From positions 124,001 to 188,000 of the forward strand of contig JBFGZQ010000004.1 in assembly GCA_041586735.1 (NCBI GenBank): a DNA stretch of 64,000 nt, written 5' to 3'. This DNA is from Motiliproteus sp041586735. GTDB taxonomy: Bacteria; Pseudomonadota; Gammaproteobacteria; Pseudomonadales; Balneatricaceae. The notes under the pieces are model-generated. The model was not told the origin of the DNA. It saw nothing but the letters and a program-made list of their open reading frames with translations, and did not search any database. Position numbers and translations under genes: made by a program. Shown here piece after piece: positions 45,179 through 53,102 of this stretch. Position 1 is the stretch's first letter, and each line of letters begins with the position of its first letter.

Positions 45179-45201
45179 AGCCTGCTACTCCCTCGCAGGC
45201 T
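45179..45201 (+). promoter_or_regulatory. hairpin just before the ClpP-like gene's ribosome site
   Basis: AGCCTGC and GCAGGCT are exact 7-bp arms around a 9-base loop, ending about 5 bases before AGGA (the ribosome site of the gene at 45221). It could affect translation of that gene. Confidence 0.4.
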
Positions 45202-45220
45202 CAAGACAGGATGAAACAAC

Positions 45221-45859
45221 ATGCTAAAGATAAAAAATATAGGGCTATGGCTACTACCCCTCACCCTGATGGGATGCGCCGCCGATAAAAGCAATAACTA
45301 TAATGCTCTGTTCAACAGCCTAATCAACGCCGGAGTCATCCGTTGGGATTTTGAAAATACCGACCTGCTGCTCAGTCAGCGCCGCATCCTGATAACCTCC
45401 AGAATCAATGAGCTCACCTCAAAGGAGGTGATCAGTAAGCTGATATTTCTCAATCAGAAGGATCCTCTGGCCCCTATTGAACTCTACATCAGGACTACTG
45501 GGGGCTGGCTGAACGACGCCTTCTCGATCGTTGATATCATGCGCAGCATTAGCGCCCCGGTGAATGTTCATGCCCTGGGTATCTGCCAGTCCGCAGGTAC
45601 CGTTGTTCTTATCGGTGCTACTGGGCGGCGCATTGCTTACCCTAACTCCAACATTGTGCCCCACTTCAACCGTGACGAAGAAGTAGAGCCTTATTCACAA
45701 GAGAAGCTAAACCGCCAGCGCTTCGAACGCCTATGGCGGGAACGCACAACGATCCCTGAGGAGTGGTACCCTCTGACAGGTGATCGTCTCTACAATCTAA
45801 CCGCTCAACAAGCGCTGGAGTTTGGTATCGTCGATGACATTTTAATACCACCACAATAA
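45221..45859 (+). CDS. ClpP-like serine protease lipoprotein
   Basis: 212 residues. The N-terminus has a short hydrophobic stretch ending in the lipobox LMGC (Cys19), so the protein should be lipid-anchored outside the cytoplasm. The rest has the ClpP/crotonase-type fold: IELYIRTTGGWLNDAFSI matches the ClpP strand-glycine segment; GICQSAGTVVL gives Ser124; NIVPHFNRD gives His148; TGDRLYNLTAQQALEFGIVD gives Asp188. Order and spacing agree with the ClpP triad. ClpP normally works in the cytoplasm with ATPase partners, which do not exist in the periplasm, so this would be a free-standing protease. It lies 850 bp upstream of the repeat-protein locus on the same strand. Confidence 0.78.
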   Translation: MLKIKNIGLWLLPLTLMGCAADKSNNYNALFNSLINAGVIRWDFENTDLLLSQRRILITSRINELTSKEVISKLIFLNQKDPLAPIELYIRTTGGWLNDAFSIVDIMRSISAPVNVHALGICQSAGTVVLIGATGRRIAYPNSNIVPHFNRDEEVEPYSQEKLNRQRFERLWRERTTIPEEWYPLTGDRLYNLTAQQALEFGIVDDILIPPQ

Positions 45860-46043
45860 AAATTCAGACCACCGCCACAAACATCACGCGAGCCAGGCAC
45901 AAAATCAAGAACGCGCGGCTTAGTCCGTTTTGACGTCGCTTTGCGCTCAGTATCGAGTACATTTTATTGCTGCACCCCACTAGGGGTTAAAAGGCGAGCG
46001 TTCTGATATGAGTACCCACCTTAATTGATATAAAAATATATTG

Positions 46044-46061
46044 TATTCAACACGTTGAATA
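46044..46061. promoter_or_regulatory. operator-like palindrome TATTCAAC-AC-GTTGAATA
   Basis: Perfect 8-bp arms with a 2-base spacer in the long gap before the repeat-protein gene. A further TTCAAC half-site follows at about 46068. The form suits a dimeric regulator. TTCAAC also recurs in the larger inverted repeat at 46218-46286. Confidence 0.45.
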
Positions 46062-46217
46062 GTTACGTTCAACCCCGCCTATCTTGCTGTGGCAGCCACA
46101 AAGATCATGCATAGAGTCCTCGTCTCGTCAAGGTGTGATTCACAGTCTTGTTACATTGTTGTTCTTTATATAAAAGAATAGTCAATAACACCCATTGTAA
46201 GTATCGATAGAAGAGCC

Positions 46218-46286
46218 AAAGTTTCAACTATGGAACTTGTTGATATGTATTTTTATTTTTAAATACAATGATATAGTTGAAACTTT
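46218..46286. promoter_or_regulatory. nested inverted repeat in the gap before the repeat-protein gene
   Basis: The outer arms AAAGTTTCAACTAT (46218-46231) and ATAGTTGAAACTTT (46273-46286) are exact 14-bp complements. Within them TGTATTT (46246-46252) pairs exactly with AAATACA (46261-46267). The surrounding gap, 45860-46709, is AT-rich and has no gene that I can support. The structure may be a leader-RNA hairpin, a regulator site or a small-mobile-element relic. Confidence 0.6.
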
Positions 46287-46709
46287 AAAAGATAGCTTAA
46301 AACTTGTACCAATTATGAAACAGGAGCGTTTTGTTGATATCCGCCAGTCACTTATAACTAAGCATCGTATTTAATCTGGTTGAGTAACATCTCTAGGATA
46401 AAGTAAAAAGAAAACCTCTTGTTGTTTTACCTTTTTCATCCCGCTTGCGTAGAACATAAATTTCATTAGATACAAATAATATCAATGATCTAGGGTTGAC
46501 CCGTAATAGCAACCAACTCCTCATTAAAACGCCTTAAACCAAGAATTAAACGTCAGGTAGAGATCCAGACAACGCGGTTGTGAAATCGTGGCCTAAGAGT
46601 TGCTTGTTCATTCTCGACAAGTAAAAACCGATTTGTAAGCACAGTATGCAGTACCCATTTTTATTGGTTCGTACTTGTAATTTATCTGTATACACAAGGA
46701 GATTTAACC

Positions 46710-48632
46710 ATGAAAAAATCACTGCTAGCGGTAGCAATCGCTTCCGTAATTATGGGCTACGCAGGCTACGGCTATGCAGAACCCAATAACAATGACGCTA
46801 CGTCGGGTAATAATGGCTCCAGCGCCACGCAAAATTCAACCGCCAATACGGACTCAGACACCACCACCGGAAATAACCGCGATAACGAAGCCAACGACAA
46901 CGGCAATAACCGCGATAACGACGCTGACGCCAATGACAACGGCGATAACCGCGATAACGAAGCCAACGACAACGGCAATAATCGAGACAACGACGCTGAC
47001 GCCAATGATAACGGCGATAACCGCGATAACGACGCCAACAACAATAACCGCGATAACGAAGCTAACGATAACGGCGATAACAGGGACAACGACGCTGACG
47101 CCAATGATAACGGCGATAACCGTGATAACACCGCCAACAACAATAACCGTGATAACGAAGCCAACGATAACGGCGATAATCGGGACAACGACGCCAACGA
47201 TAACGGCGACAACCGGGACAACGACGCCAACGATAACGGCGACAACCGGGACAACGACGCCAACGACAACGAAGCCAACGACAACGGCGATAATCGGGAT
47301 AATGACGCCAACGACAACGGCAATAACCGCGATAACGACGCTAACGACAACGGCGACAACCGAGAAAACGAAGCCAACAACAATAACCGTGATAACGACG
47401 CCAATGATAACGGCGACAATCGAGAGAACGAAGCCAACAACAATAACCGCGACAACGACGCCAACGATAACGGTGATAATCGGGACAACGACGCCAACGA
47501 TAACGGCGATAACCGGGACAACGACGCCAACGATAATGGCGACAACCGAGAAAACGAAGCCAACAACAATAACCGGGACAACGAAGCCAACGACAACGGC
47601 GACAACCGGGACAACGACGCCAACGATAACGGCGACAACCGAGAAAACGAAGCCAACAACAATAACCGGGACAACGAAGCCAACGACAACGGCGACAACC
47701 GGGACAACGATGCCAACAACAATAACCGGGACAACGGCGATAATAGGGACAACGAAGCCAACGACAACGAAGCCAACGATAACGGTAATAACCGGGACAA
47801 TGACGCTAACGACAATGGCAATAACCGGGATAACGACGATAACGGCGACAACCGGGACAACGAGGCCAACAACAATAACCGGGACAATGACGCCAACGAC
47901 AACGGTGATAACCGCGATAACGACGCCAACGACAACGGCGACAACCGCGATAACGAGGCCAACAACAATAACCGAGACAATGAGGCCAATGACAACGGCA
48001 ACAACCGGGACAACGACGATAACGGCGATAACCGCGATAACGACGCCAACGATAACGGCGATAACCGCGATAACGAGGCCAACGACAACGAAGCCAACGA
48101 CAACGGTAACAACCGGGACAACGACGATAACGGCGATAACCGGGACAACGAGGCCAACGATAACGGCGATAACCGGGACAACGAGGCCAACGACAACGAG
48201 GCTAACGACAACGGCAACAACCGGGATAACGAGGCCAACGACAACGGTGATAACCGGGATAACGAGGCCAACGACAATGGCAACAACCGGGATAATGAGG
48301 CTAACAACAACCAGGCCAACAATAACGGCGACAACAGGGACAACATAACGCTTGATATTCAGGCGGCAATCAATACCAGTCTCTTAAGTGCCACCGTCAG
48401 TGGTAATGCAGTAACCATGACTCAAACCAGCACGTCGACCACAACCGACAGTGGGTCAGGAGGAAATACATGGGATATTAACCAGTCCAACACTGCGGCT
48501 GCCTTCAGCAACAGCATTGGTGGTAGCGCGTTCTCGGGCGCAACGGGTATCACCTCAGTCGGACAGTCTGCGGGTAATTCCAACAGCATCCAGATCAGCA
48601 CTCCGGTGCAGGCCAACATGACGTTCCAATAA
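46710..48632 (+). CDS. secreted Asn/Asp-rich tandem-repeat protein (candidate fibre or matrix subunit)
   Basis: 640 residues, with AAGGAG eight bases before the ATG. A signal peptide covers about 1-23, cut near GYGYA. A short Asn/Thr/Ser-rich linker reaches residue 53. Residues 54-545 are built almost only of N, D, G, R, E and A, with about 45 copies of an NRDN or NREN core in units such as DNGDNRDNEAN (11 residues). The C-terminal domain, 546-640, is different: Thr/Ser/Gly/Gln-rich, beta-type, ending GQSAGNSNSIQISTPVQANM. I do not recognise a named family. Together with the C39 peptidase and two related small proteins downstream, it looks like the main subunit of an extracellular fibre. The D-x-N-D-x-G spacing would also allow calcium binding (inference). 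Confidence 0.72.
   Translation: MKKSLLAVAIASVIMGYAGYGYAEPNNNDATSGNNGSSATQNSTANTDSDTTTGNNRDNEANDNGNNRDNDADANDNGDNRDNEANDNGNNRDNDADANDNGDNRDNDANNNNRDNEANDNGDNRDNDADANDNGDNRDNTANNNNRDNEANDNGDNRDNDANDNGDNRDNDANDNGDNRDNDANDNEANDNGDNRDNDANDNGNNRDNDANDNGDNRENEANNNNRDNDANDNGDNRENEANNNNRDNDANDNGDNRDNDANDNGDNRDNDANDNGDNRENEANNNNRDNEANDNGDNRDNDANDNGDNRENEANNNNRDNEANDNGDNRDNDANNNNRDNGDNRDNEANDNEANDNGNNRDNDANDNGNNRDNDDNGDNRDNEANNNNRDNDANDNGDNRDNDANDNGDNRDNEANNNNRDNEANDNGNNRDNDDNGDNRDNDANDNGDNRDNEANDNEANDNGNNRDNDDNGDNRDNEANDNGDNRDNEANDNEANDNGNNRDNEANDNGDNRDNEANDNGNNRDNEANNNQANNNGDNRDNITLDIQAAINTSLLSATVSGNAVTMTQTSTSTTTDSGSGGNTWDINQSNTAAAFSNSIGGSAFSGATGITSVGQSAGNSNSIQISTPVQANMTFQ
46869..48344 (+). repeat. 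coding tandem-repeat array, about 45 units
   Basis: About 1.48 kb of near-identical units, mostly 33 bp, with shorter 27-bp (NNNNRDNEA type) and 15-bp (NDNEA) variants. All length changes are multiples of three, so the frame is kept throughout. Third-position changes (AAC/AAT, GAC/GAT, CGC/CGG/CGA) are common while encoded residues barely vary, suggesting selection on the protein. Because the unit lacks stop codons in other frames, one other forward frame and one reverse frame are also open across the array. Confidence 0.92.
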
Positions 48633-48640
48633 TGCGGTTA

Positions 48641-48670
48641 GATGCAGGTGTGGATCTCCACGCCTGCATC
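48641..48670 (+). promoter_or_regulatory. strong intergenic hairpin after the repeat-protein gene
   Basis: GATGCAGGTGTGGA and TCCACGCCTGCATC pair over 14 positions with one G-U wobble and almost no loop. It starts 8 bases after the stop codon. No T-run follows, so it is probably an mRNA-stabilising or partial-termination structure that leaves the first gene more abundant than the next three. Confidence 0.65.
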
Positions 48671-48715
48671 GGCTAATCATGCCGAGCGTATCCCAGGGAG
48701 AAAGAGGTAGCGACC

Positions 48716-49072
48716 ATGCTAAATATTAAAGGAGGTTATCTTTTACTGCTGCTATTCACTGCTCCAGCATGGTGTGAAACCACCGCTGATCTTGACAGCA
48801 TTGAACTTAACTTGATGGATGACCCTGTCACAATGGGAGAGCTAGACCGCCAACGAGGCAGGGAGGGGTTCGACTTTCAATTTAACGCAAATATCAACGA
48901 GCAGGCCGCCAAAGTCACAGAGAATCAGATTTCGGTGGGCAGAACAGGAGGAAATAGCATCTCAGATCAGGCGTTCACAGACACAGCGGGGAATATAACG
49001 GTGATTCAAAACTCGGGTAACGGCGTGGCAATCCAGAGTTCAACCCTGATCAATCTATCAATCACGTATTAA
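48716..49072 (+). CDS. small exported protein, possible minor fibre subunit
   Basis: 118 residues. A signal peptide covers about 1-20 (cut near APAWC-E). The mature part has an acidic N-terminal half and a C-terminal half rich in Asn, Gln, Thr and Ile in alternating pattern: ENQISVGRTGGNSISDQAF then VIQNSGNGVAIQSSTLINLS. That end resembles the ends of both the repeat protein and the 195-residue protein downstream. AGAGGTAG precedes the ATG. I do not recognise a family; a nucleator or minor subunit like FapB or CsgB is a guess from size, position and composition. Confidence 0.6.
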   Translation: MLNIKGGYLLLLLFTAPAWCETTADLDSIELNLMDDPVTMGELDRQRGREGFDFQFNANINEQAAKVTENQISVGRTGGNSISDQAFTDTAGNITVIQNSGNGVAIQSSTLINLSITY

Positions 49073-49148
49073 TCGGGCCGCTCACCTTCTTACAGAGGTA
49101 AGCGACAATCGAATGGGAGCTTACACACGCATTCGAGGTGGATGGGGC

Positions 49149-49832
49149 ATGAATAAGATCTTTGCCATTGCGTTAATTTTTTTGCCAATGATGACGGGCG
49201 CACATGCAGGGGGGGTTTACGTCCCCGGCTTTAGCGGTAGTAATGTCATCAAGGTTGAAAGCTTTAAGGAGCGTAAATTTCGCAATGTAACTGCGCAACA
49301 ATATGATTTCAGTTGCGGGTCTGCGGCCCTATCCACACTTCTTACCTACCACTATGACGATCAAACCAGTGAAGCTGACGCATACAATAGGATGTATCAG
49401 GTCGGCGACAAAGAAAAGATCAGCGCTGAGGGTTTCTCGCTGCTGGATATGAAGAATTACTTGTCAGAACGCGGTTATCAAGCGGATGGTTACCGCTTAG
49501 GATTGGATAAATTATTTGATGTCGGTGTTCCGGTAATTGCACTTCTTAACACCGATGGTTATATGCATTTCGTGGTTGTTAAAGGGATTGGACAGGACGA
49601 AATATTGGTAGGTGATTCCGCCTTAGGACGTAAGATTTATCAGCGGAATGATTTTTTAAAAAAATGGAATGGTATCGCTTTTCTGATTCGAAACAAGGCC
49701 AGTATAGCCAAAAAAACGTTCAATTTGACGGATGAATGGCAGGTCACCTACCGTTATCCTAAAACAGCTCATCTTGACGGAAACAGTATCGCGAACCTTC
49801 TGGTCAATTTACCAAAATTACGTGATTTTTAG
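49149..49832 (+). CDS. C39-family cysteine peptidase, FapD-like
   Basis: 227 residues from ATG 49149, which has GAGGTGG upstream and begins a signal peptide (about 1-20, cut after GAHA); the frame to 49113 is only an extension. The papain-like C39 triad is present: Cys56 in QYDFSCGSAALSTLL, His140 in GYMHFVVVKGI and Asp156 in LVGDSALG. C39 domains normally sit on bacteriocin ABC exporters, but free exported versions such as FapD act in functional-amyloid loci. Here it lies between two candidate structural proteins, so processing or quality control of the fibre proteins is likely (inference). Confidence 0.85.
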   Translation: MNKIFAIALIFLPMMTGAHAGGVYVPGFSGSNVIKVESFKERKFRNVTAQQYDFSCGSAALSTLLTYHYDDQTSEADAYNRMYQVGDKEKISAEGFSLLDMKNYLSERGYQADGYRLGLDKLFDVGVPVIALLNTDGYMHFVVVKGIGQDEILVGDSALGRKIYQRNDFLKKWNGIAFLIRNKASIAKKTFNLTDEWQVTYRYPKTAHLDGNSIANLLVNLPKLRDF

Positions 49833-49844
49833 GGGGGCTCAGTA

Positions 49845-50432
49845 ATGAAGTTGGCTCAGCACTCCGTTTCATGCTCTATATCTATTTTACAGTGTCTGCT
49901 CTTGTCATTGTTATTTTCAACAGCAGTTGTTCGAGCTGTAGAGATTGAGAATCAGACCGACGGGATACTTAGTAACTTGGGTGTGCTACCGCTACAGGAT
50001 CAGCAGTTAGATCTGCATCGTGGGGGTTTTGTAATGCCAGATGGTATGATGATCTCGCTCGGTATTGCGGATCTGATCATGATCGACGGTGCACTGTTCG
50101 CTGAGCAATCTTGGCAAATTGCTCCGGCCACGTTGCAGCAATTATCACTGGGCGATATAACTACCGGCGTGAGTAGCGGTTTGAGCCAAAGTATTATCGA
50201 TAATTCATTACTCCAGCAGGGAGGGCTTAGCGTTAGCAGTATGATAAATGCAGAGTCTCTGGCTATGACTACGCTGATTCAAAACAGTCAGGACAATCGC
50301 ATCATTGAAACTTTTCGAACGATTAATATCGATATTAGCCAATTTGGTAGCATCTCCAATCATGTCGGGATAGGTAGCAGCTATTTATGGAGATCACCAA
50401 GTTTTCAGCATATGGATCTGACAAACTTTTAG
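49845..50432 (+). CDS. exported protein of the fibre locus, function unknown
   Basis: 195 residues. A signal peptide covers about 1-31. The motif LDLHRGGFVMPDGMMISLGIADLIMIDG (given in two parts: LDLHRGGFVMPDG and MMISLGIADLIMIDG) is followed by a Gln/Ser/Leu-rich middle and TTLIQNSQDNRIIETF with RTINIDIS. I recall similar 'RGGF...G...FGI' proteins beside C39 peptidases in other proteobacteria but cannot name a family. It is the last gene of the run, 12 bases after the peptidase gene. A periplasmic chaperone or minor subunit is possible. Confidence 0.6.
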   Translation: MKLAQHSVSCSISILQCLLLSLLFSTAVVRAVEIENQTDGILSNLGVLPLQDQQLDLHRGGFVMPDGMMISLGIADLIMIDGALFAEQSWQIAPATLQQLSLGDITTGVSSGLSQSIIDNSLLQQGGLSVSSMINAESLAMTTLIQNSQDNRIIETFRTINIDISQFGSISNHVGIGSSYLWRSPSFQHMDLTNF

Positions 50433-50585
50433 TAAGGCTAAACCGCAGTTAAACCGCGGGGATCCGGTGTGATGATTAAAAGACAAGCAGCGCCAGCGGG
50501 CCTATGCGGTCGAGGATAGCGTCGGTGATGATCAAATTGGCTCCAAGTCTCTATCGACAACTAGGCTGTGCAGCAAGCCGGATCC

Positions 50586-53102
50586 CTACGGGAGGGGGGA
50601 GGCGTCCGATGAGCAGCGGCTCCGTTCAGTCGCTAAACGCGCTGCAATCGCTTGATCTGCTAGACGCTTTCGGGTCAACAGGGCGATGGCTTGCGCCGGT
50701 GGTAGAGGATGGCTGAACAGGTAACCCTGGATCATATCGCAGTCTTCGGTTCTTAAAAATTGCAGGTCGGCCTCCTCCTCAACCCCTTCGGCGATCACCT
50801 GCAGACCCAAGGCATGGGCCATAGTGATGATCGACGAGAGGATGATAGAGTGGTTCTGCTCGCCGATACTCTGGATAAAACTGCTGTCGATCTTAAGAAT
50901 ATCGATAGGCAGATTTTGCAAGTAGCTGAGCGATGAGTAACCAGTGCCAAAATCATCCAACGCTACCTTGATCCCCATCTTGCGAAGCTTGTTCAGGTTT
51001 TCGATCAGCCGTTGTTTGCCCTTGATAACTGCAGTTTCGGTGAGTTCAACATAGATATTTTTCGAGCTCAGGCGATGGCGATGCAGACACCAGTCGATCT
51101 CGGTGATGATCTCTGGTTGGCTCAGGTGGGCTCCCGACAGATTGATGCCTACCTGTAGATTATCGTAACCCGCGTCCTGCCATTCACGGATCTGGCGACA
51201 GGATTCATTAAGTACCCATAAACTAATCGGAAAGATCAGGCCGTTCTCTTCCGCCAGAGGGATAAAGCGGTCGGGCGCAACATTTCCCAGGGTGACATCA
51301 TTCCAGCGGATCAATGCCTCGAACGACAACAGTTGTTGCCGGTGACAGTCGTAAATCGGCTGATAGACCAGGTTAAAATCGTTCGATTCCGTGGCCCGGC
51401 GTAGGCGTTGCTCGAGTCTGGCCCGTTCCCGGGACTGTTCGCCCAGGGTGTGAGAAAAATACTGAAAGTTGTTTTTTCCTTGGTTTTTGGCCTGGTACAT
51501 CGCCAGGTCAGCGTGGCTAATCAGCTGTTCTGCGCTGATACCGTCATCGGGCCAGAGGGCGATGCCAATACTGGTGCCCACAAAAAACTGGTGGCTGTCT
51601 ATACAGATAGGCTGAGCTAAGGAGGCAATGATGCGTTCCGCGACCTGGCCTGCCTGATGGGGCGAATCCAGGTGGGGTAGCAAGACGGTAAACTCATCGC
51701 CGCCTAGACGGGAAAAGTTGGCGTTGAGATCGTCATGATCGATCCGGCCTGCTTGATCATCAGCCCGTAGATTGTCGAGCAGACGGTGGGCGACCTGTTG
51801 CAGCAAGCGATCGCCCACTGGGTGACCCATATTGTCGTTCACATGCTTGAAATTATCGAGATCCAGAAACAACAGTGCCAGTAACTTGCCATCTCTGTCA
51901 CTGGCGGCCAGGGCGCGTTTAAGATTGCGGCGAAATAGTACTCGATTCGGCAGCCCGGTCAGAGAGTCTAGGTAGGCTAGGTGACGAATTTTTTCATTGG
52001 AATCGTAGAGCTCGATACTCATGCGGTTGAAGGTCGTCACCAGCTCACCGATCTCATCATCCGAGCTACGCTCCAGCTGGAGACGATTCTGGTTTTCGCC
52101 CAGATTGCTCAAGGCGCAGTTCAGGCTGGCAATGGGAAGCAGGATCTGGCGGCGTAACAGCAATAACAACAGCGGAGTAGAGACCAGCAGAGCGATGCCG
52201 GTGGTCAGTAGCACAATCATTCCGACGCGCTGGCTGGCGGCTAGCAGGGGTTGTTCGGGTAGCAGGGTATGGAGGTTTAGGTCCTTATTTAGCGGGATGG
52301 TTAGGTGATGCATTACCACGCCGTTAATGACCATTTTACGCCACTGGTCTTTGGGATGCAGATGCAGGCTTGCAAGCGCCTGCGGATCCATAGCAATCAG
52401 GTTGCTGTGAGGTAATGGGGTCAGCGGTTGTCCCTGACTGTTGCTGAGTATCACCAACGCTCCCTCCCAGGGCTCCGGTAGCCGCGGGTTGATGATTTTA
52501 TCGATGTCCTGGGTGATGCTGAGAATACCGCGCAGCGGGGCTTGGGTGGTAAAGGGCTGATAAGTGCTGTTGCGCAGATAGATTGGCAGCGAGACGAACA
52601 ACGCGCTTAGGCCTGTATCCGGGTTGATCCCCACAAACTCGCTGGATTCAAACTGGGTCTCCGATAGATGGCTAAAGAAGGGGGTGTTGAACTCCTCTTT
52701 GGTGATGTTGAGCAGGTTGCGATTGACCAGTCGAAGCGCCTCGGAACCATCGGGTAGCAGCAGCCGGACCTCATAAAAATCGGGATTGGCGGCCTGGGTA
52801 TTGGCTAGCTTGTTTAGCAAGGGGCGTTGCAGTCGCGTGTCCCGCTCCTTCTGATCCTCGCTCAGCAGATAGTCCTTGAGTAGGGTGTCATTAGCCAGGT
52901 TTTTGAGTGCAAATTGTGCACTGCGTACGTGGGTTTGATAGCGTTCGGCGAGCTGCTGCAGCTGGGTCTTGATCTGAATCCGGCTCTGGGTTTCGCTACT
53001 CTTCCACAGTTCCAGGTAGGCGAGAGTGCCTACTGAAGTTAGCGGTAGGGCAATCAGCGGGATGACCACTAGAGCGATTTTGCTGTTTAAGCGCATCGGC
53101 AT
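50586..53102 (-). CDS. membrane GGDEF-EAL protein (c-di-GMP synthesis/breakdown)
   Basis: 838 residues. TM1 at about 8-30, a periplasmic sensor domain of about 250 residues, TM2 near 290-313, HAMP, GGDEF domain and EAL domain. The cyclase signature GGDEF is intact at about 467-471, preceded by an unusual acidic insertion (RIDHDDLNANF) and without the RxxD inhibitory site. The EAL domain has EALIRW near 595, DDFGTGYSSLSYL and AEGVE, so it also looks catalytically competent. Which activity dominates cannot be told. It lies tail-to-tail with the fibre locus, and c-di-GMP control of that matrix would be logical but is not shown. Confidence 0.9.
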   Translation of the reverse strand: MPMRLNSKIALVVIPLIALPLTSVGTLAYLELWKSSETQSRIQIKTQLQQLAERYQTHVRSAQFALKNLANDTLLKDYLLSEDQKERDTRLQRPLLNKLANTQAANPDFYEVRLLLPDGSEALRLVNRNLLNITKEEFNTPFFSHLSETQFESSEFVGINPDTGLSALFVSLPIYLRNSTYQPFTTQAPLRGILSITQDIDKIINPRLPEPWEGALVILSNSQGQPLTPLPHSNLIAMDPQALASLHLHPKDQWRKMVINGVVMHHLTIPLNKDLNLHTLLPEQPLLAASQRVGMIVLLTTGIALLVSTPLLLLLLRRQILLPIASLNCALSNLGENQNRLQLERSSDDEIGELVTTFNRMSIELYDSNEKIRHLAYLDSLTGLPNRVLFRRNLKRALAASDRDGKLLALLFLDLDNFKHVNDNMGHPVGDRLLQQVAHRLLDNLRADDQAGRIDHDDLNANFSRLGGDEFTVLLPHLDSPHQAGQVAERIIASLAQPICIDSHQFFVGTSIGIALWPDDGISAEQLISHADLAMYQAKNQGKNNFQYFSHTLGEQSRERARLEQRLRRATESNDFNLVYQPIYDCHRQQLLSFEALIRWNDVTLGNVAPDRFIPLAEENGLIFPISLWVLNESCRQIREWQDAGYDNLQVGINLSGAHLSQPEIITEIDWCLHRHRLSSKNIYVELTETAVIKGKQRLIENLNKLRKMGIKVALDDFGTGYSSLSYLQNLPIDILKIDSSFIQSIGEQNHSIILSSIITMAHALGLQVIAEGVEEEADLQFLRTEDCDMIQGYLFSHPLPPAQAIALLTRKRLADQAIAARLATERSRCSSDASPLP

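Noticed and set aside
44903..45220. Cobalamin riboswitch upstream of btuF
   Set aside because: I looked for the B12 box and the conserved core on the minus strand and saw neither. A covariance-model scan would settle it.
46869..48344. CRISPR array
   Set aside because: The repeats are contiguous, in frame and coding, without unique spacers, and no cas genes are present.
46772..48346. 524-codon Leu/Ser-rich open frame on the minus strand, and a similar Thr/Ile-rich plus-strand frame
   Set aside because: Both mirror the 33-bp repeat of the real gene, lack plausible starts with ribosome sites and signal sequences, and exist only because the unit has no stops in those frames.
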